Below are positions 56,399-58,363 of a stretch of DNA of 58,363 nt, piece by piece. The stretch is from NCBI GenBank assembly GCA_023665725.1, contig JAMPDH010000008.1:1-58363 (forward strand), written 5' to 3'. The notes beneath the pieces are model-generated. The model saw only the letters and a program-made list of their open reading frames with translations, was not told the origin of the DNA and searched no databases. A program made the position numbers and the translations under genes. Within the stretch, counting starts at the first letter, position 1. Each line of letters begins with the position of its first letter. Source of the DNA: Clostridium sp. (lineage in GTDB: Bacteria; Bacillota_I; Bacilli_A; RF39; UBA660).

Positions 56399-56992
56399 AT
56401 GAATTTACCAAATAAAATAACCCTTTCTAGATTATTTCTATCATTAATAGTTATGATAATTCTTATATTTCCTTTTGATACAGTAGGAATTAGTTTACCA
56501 AAACTTTTCATTAATGAATTACTTGTTGTAGATATTAAATATATAATAGCAGGTATAATATTTGTTATTGCTTCTGTAACTGATTTTTTAGATGGATTTA
56601 TAGCTAGAAAATATAATATGGTTACAGATCTTGGAAAAATGCTAGATGCCATAGTAGATAAGGTATTAGTAAATGGAGTACTTATATTACTTGCAACAAG
56701 TGGTTTTATACATCCCATAATACCGGTTATTATTGTTGTAAGAGATACAATTGTTGATACTATTAGAATGGTAGCTAGTAGTAAGGGTAAAGTTGTTGCG
56801 GCTAGTATATTAGGCAAAATTAAAACTATACTTATGACATGTGGAATTTCTTTAACACTATTTTATAATCTACCATTTGAACTTATTAATATAAAGGTTT
56901 CAGATATTTTGATTGTAATTGCATGTATAATGTCTATTATTTCGGCAATTGAATATTACAAAATGAATAAGCAATTTATAACAGAAAATTAA
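56399..56992 (+). CDS. pgsA: CDP-diacylglycerol-glycerol-3-phosphate phosphatidyltransferase
   Basis: A 197-aa CDP-alcohol phosphatidyltransferase with five or six membrane helices and the metal-binding signature D-G-x2-A-R-x8-G-x3-D-x3-D, here DFLDGFIARKYNMVTDLGKM then LDAIVD. It makes phosphatidylglycerol phosphate. ATG 56399 follows AAGGAGG; upstream codons overlapping rodZ are not needed. Confidence 0.95.
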   Translation: MNLPNKITLSRLFLSLIVMIILIFPFDTVGISLPKLFINELLVVDIKYIIAGIIFVIASVTDFLDGFIARKYNMVTDLGKMLDAIVDKVLVNGVLILLATSGFIHPIIPVIIVVRDTIVDTIRMVASSKGKVVAASILGKIKTILMTCGISLTLFYNLPFELINIKVSDILIVIACIMSIISAIEYYKMNKQFITEN

Positions 56993-57073
56993 GGTTTGCT
57001 TATTTTTTTTTCTAATTTTTAAAATTAAATATTATATTTAAAAAAATCTGTAAATAAAATAATACAGTTTTAT

Positions 57074-57087
57074 CGAACAAACGTTTG
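57074..57087. promoter_or_regulatory. LexA box before recA
   Basis: CGAACAAACGTTTG matches the Gram-positive SOS consensus CGAAC-N4-GTTCG at all but one position and lies just upstream of the minus 35. Confidence 0.8.
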
Positions 57088-57096
57088 AAAAAAGTG

Positions 57097-57125
57097 TTGA
57101 CAAACTTTTTTTTCTGTTATACAAT
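57097..57125 (+). promoter_or_regulatory. recA promoter
   Basis: TTGACA at 57097-57102 and TACAAT at 57120-57125 with 17-bp spacing, between the LexA box and the GGAGG site of recA. Confidence 0.8.
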
Positions 57126-57151
57126 TATATTGTAGTGAATGGAGGAAAAAT

Positions 57152-58186
57152 ATGACAAAGTCAACTAATGATAAGACGTTAGATCAAGTATTATTAGATA
57201 TTGAAAAACAATTTGGTAAGGGAGCAATTATGAAATTGGGAAGTAATGAACATAGGGAAATTGACGTAGTACCTAGTGGATCATTATCCTTAGATCTTGC
57301 TCTTGGAATAGGTGGTTATCCTAAAGGAAGAATAATTGAAATATATGGGCCAGAATCAAGCGGTAAAACTACTTTTGCGCTTCATGCAATCGCACAAGTA
57401 CAAAAAGAAGGTGGTAGAGCTGCATTTATAGATGCAGAACATTCTTTGGATCCTAATTATGCATCTAGATTAGGTGTAAATATAGATGAACTACTATTAT
57501 CTCAACCTGATAATGGGGAACAAGCATTAGAAATTTGTGAGGCTTTAGTTAGAAGTAGTGCAATAGGAATAGTAGTAATTGATTCAGTTGCTGCCTTAGT
57601 ACCACAAGCGGAAATAGAGGGAGAAATGGGTGATTCTCATGTCGGTCTTCAAGCAAGACTAATGAGTCAAGCACTTAGAAAACTTTCTGGAATAACAAAT
57701 AAAACTAATACAATTGTAATATTTATAAATCAATTAAGAGAAAAAGTAGGAGTAATGTTTGGAAATCCTGAAGTAACACCTGGAGGTAGAGCCTTAAAAT
57801 TCTATTCTTCTATAAGACTTGAAATAAGAAAATCAGAACAAATAAAATTAGGAAATGATATAGTTGGTAATAAAACAAATATCAAAGTAGTTAAAAATAA
57901 GATGTGTCCACCTTTTAAAACTTGTACAGTAGATATTATGTATGGTGAAGGTGTATCTCAAGAAGGCGAATTAGTAGATTTAGCAGCAGATGCATCTATT
58001 ATTGAAAAAAGTGGTGCATGGTATTCTTACAATGGCGAAAAAATAGGCCAAGGTAAGGAAAATGTTAAAGAATTATTTAAGAAGGATATTAAATTAAAAG
58101 AAGAAATTATGAAAAAGGTTAGAGAACATTATGGATTAGGTAATAGTTCTAATACTAAAAAAGAGGAAACTAGTAAAGAAAACTAG
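57152..58186 (+). CDS. recA: recombinase RecA
   Basis: A 344-aa RecA. It has Walker [13 protein letters not shown], the L1 region [35 protein letters not shown] with L2 following, and the [10 protein letters not shown] segment. It forms filaments on single-stranded DNA for homologous repair and triggers LexA self-cleavage. All motifs are present. Its end overlaps a terminator. Confidence 0.98.
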   Translation: MTKSTNDKTLDQVLLDIEKQFGKGAIMKLGSNEHREIDVVPSGSLSLDLALGIGGYPKGRIIEIYGPESSGKTTFALHAIAQVQKEGGRAAFIDAEHSLDPNYASRLGVNIDELLLSQPDNGEQALEICEALVRSSAIGIVVIDSVAALVPQAEIEGEMGDSHVGLQARLMSQALRKLSGITNKTNTIVIFINQLREKVGVMFGNPEVTPGGRALKFYSSIRLEIRKSEQIKLGNDIVGNKTNIKVVKNKMCPPFKTCTVDIMYGEGVSQEGELVDLAADASIIEKSGAWYSYNGEKIGQGKENVKELFKKDIKLKEEIMKKVREHYGLGNSSNTKKEETSKEN

Positions 58187-58195
58187 TTTCTTTTA
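58166..58195 (+). terminator. terminator overlapping the recA end
   Basis: A 9-bp stem GAAACTAGT/ACTAGTTTC that includes the recA stop codon, followed by TTTTAATT. Confidence 0.8.
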
Positions 58196-58292
58196 ATTAT
58201 TTAATAGTTTATTGAGGAATCTTTTATCTAAAGTATAGATATTATTTATGTTATATAGTATAATGTATATTAATATAGAGGGAGTTAAAGAT

Positions 58293-58363
58293 ATGAAAAA
58301 GGTTAGACTTAAAGAAAATGGATTTACATTAGTAGAATTACTAGCAATAATAGTAATACTAGC
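58293..58363 (+). CDS. type IV pilin-like protein (partial)
   Basis: The first 23 codons of a gene cut off by the window end: MKKVRLKENGFTLVELLAII, a prepilin peptidase site (G/FTLVE) with a hydrophobic helix after it. GAGGGAG precedes the ATG. It belongs to type II/IV pseudopilins used in pili, secretion or DNA uptake. Confidence 0.85.
   Translation, partial: MKKVRLKENGFTLVELLAIIVIL

Overview
The window is 58 kb of very AT-rich DNA from a low-GC Gram-positive (Firmicutes-type) chromosome. TGA is used as an ordinary stop (for example in tsaE, dacF and spmA), so this is not the Mycoplasma code. The gene set points to a cell with a wall and perhaps a spore programme: uppP, dapF, galU, gpsB, a DacF-type carboxypeptidase with spmA-spmB, and a CotF-like coat protein. 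It resembles uncultured small-genome gut Bacilli/Clostridia, but I cannot place it further from sequence alone.

Region 1 (1-10,350). The end of a 23S rRNA gene is followed by a 5S rRNA gene that is split in two. Its first 45 nt are at 386-430 and its last 59 nt are at 10187-10245; the two ends still form a 9-bp stem I. Between them lies a 9.8-kb integrative element with a tyrosine integrase, CI- and Xis-like regulators, an SF3 replication helicase, and a leftward cargo block (RsgI-like lipoprotein, RNase J-like MBL protein, SSB, ClpP-like protease). The element also carries a complete, diverged 104-nt 5S gene (489-592) directly behind the broken one, where the host rRNA promoter would transcribe it. 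This looks like an element that destroys an essential RNA gene and replaces it, and is the most unusual feature of the window.

Region 2 (10,351-18,930). The t6A operon tsaE-tsaB-rimI-tsaD is followed by a NitT/TauT-type ABC importer. Its substrate-binding gene is cut after codon 193 by a 3.25-kb large-serine-recombinase element that carries an SDR oxidoreductase. The two gene halves rejoin in frame at a shared GAAC, and the rebuilt attP shows the dyad arms expected for a serine integrase.

Region 3 (18,950-31,330) is housekeeping: dtd, a putative transglutaminase-fold protein, pcrA, galU, ligA, uppP, a UPF0316 protein and scpA-scpB.

Region 4 (31,395-50,710) starts with tRNA-Leu, whose 3' end and downstream flank are repeated as a 29-bp direct repeat after a peptidase C26 gene. 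It continues with a dicarboxylate symporter, a TPM-domain protein, a two-domain ThyX-like protein, CotF-like genes, a Rieske oxidoreductase, an M29 aminopeptidase, dapF, tRNA-Ala, a YefM-YoeB toxin-antitoxin pair, a second UPF0316 gene, dacF-spmA-spmB, a sigma factor fused to two helicase-associated repeats, and rluB.

Region 5 (50,870-58,363) holds a ferredoxin, an RlmCD-type methyltransferase, tail-anchored proteins of unknown role, gpsB-rnpB, a RodZ-like protein, pgsA, recA with a LexA box, and the start of a type IV pilin-like gene.
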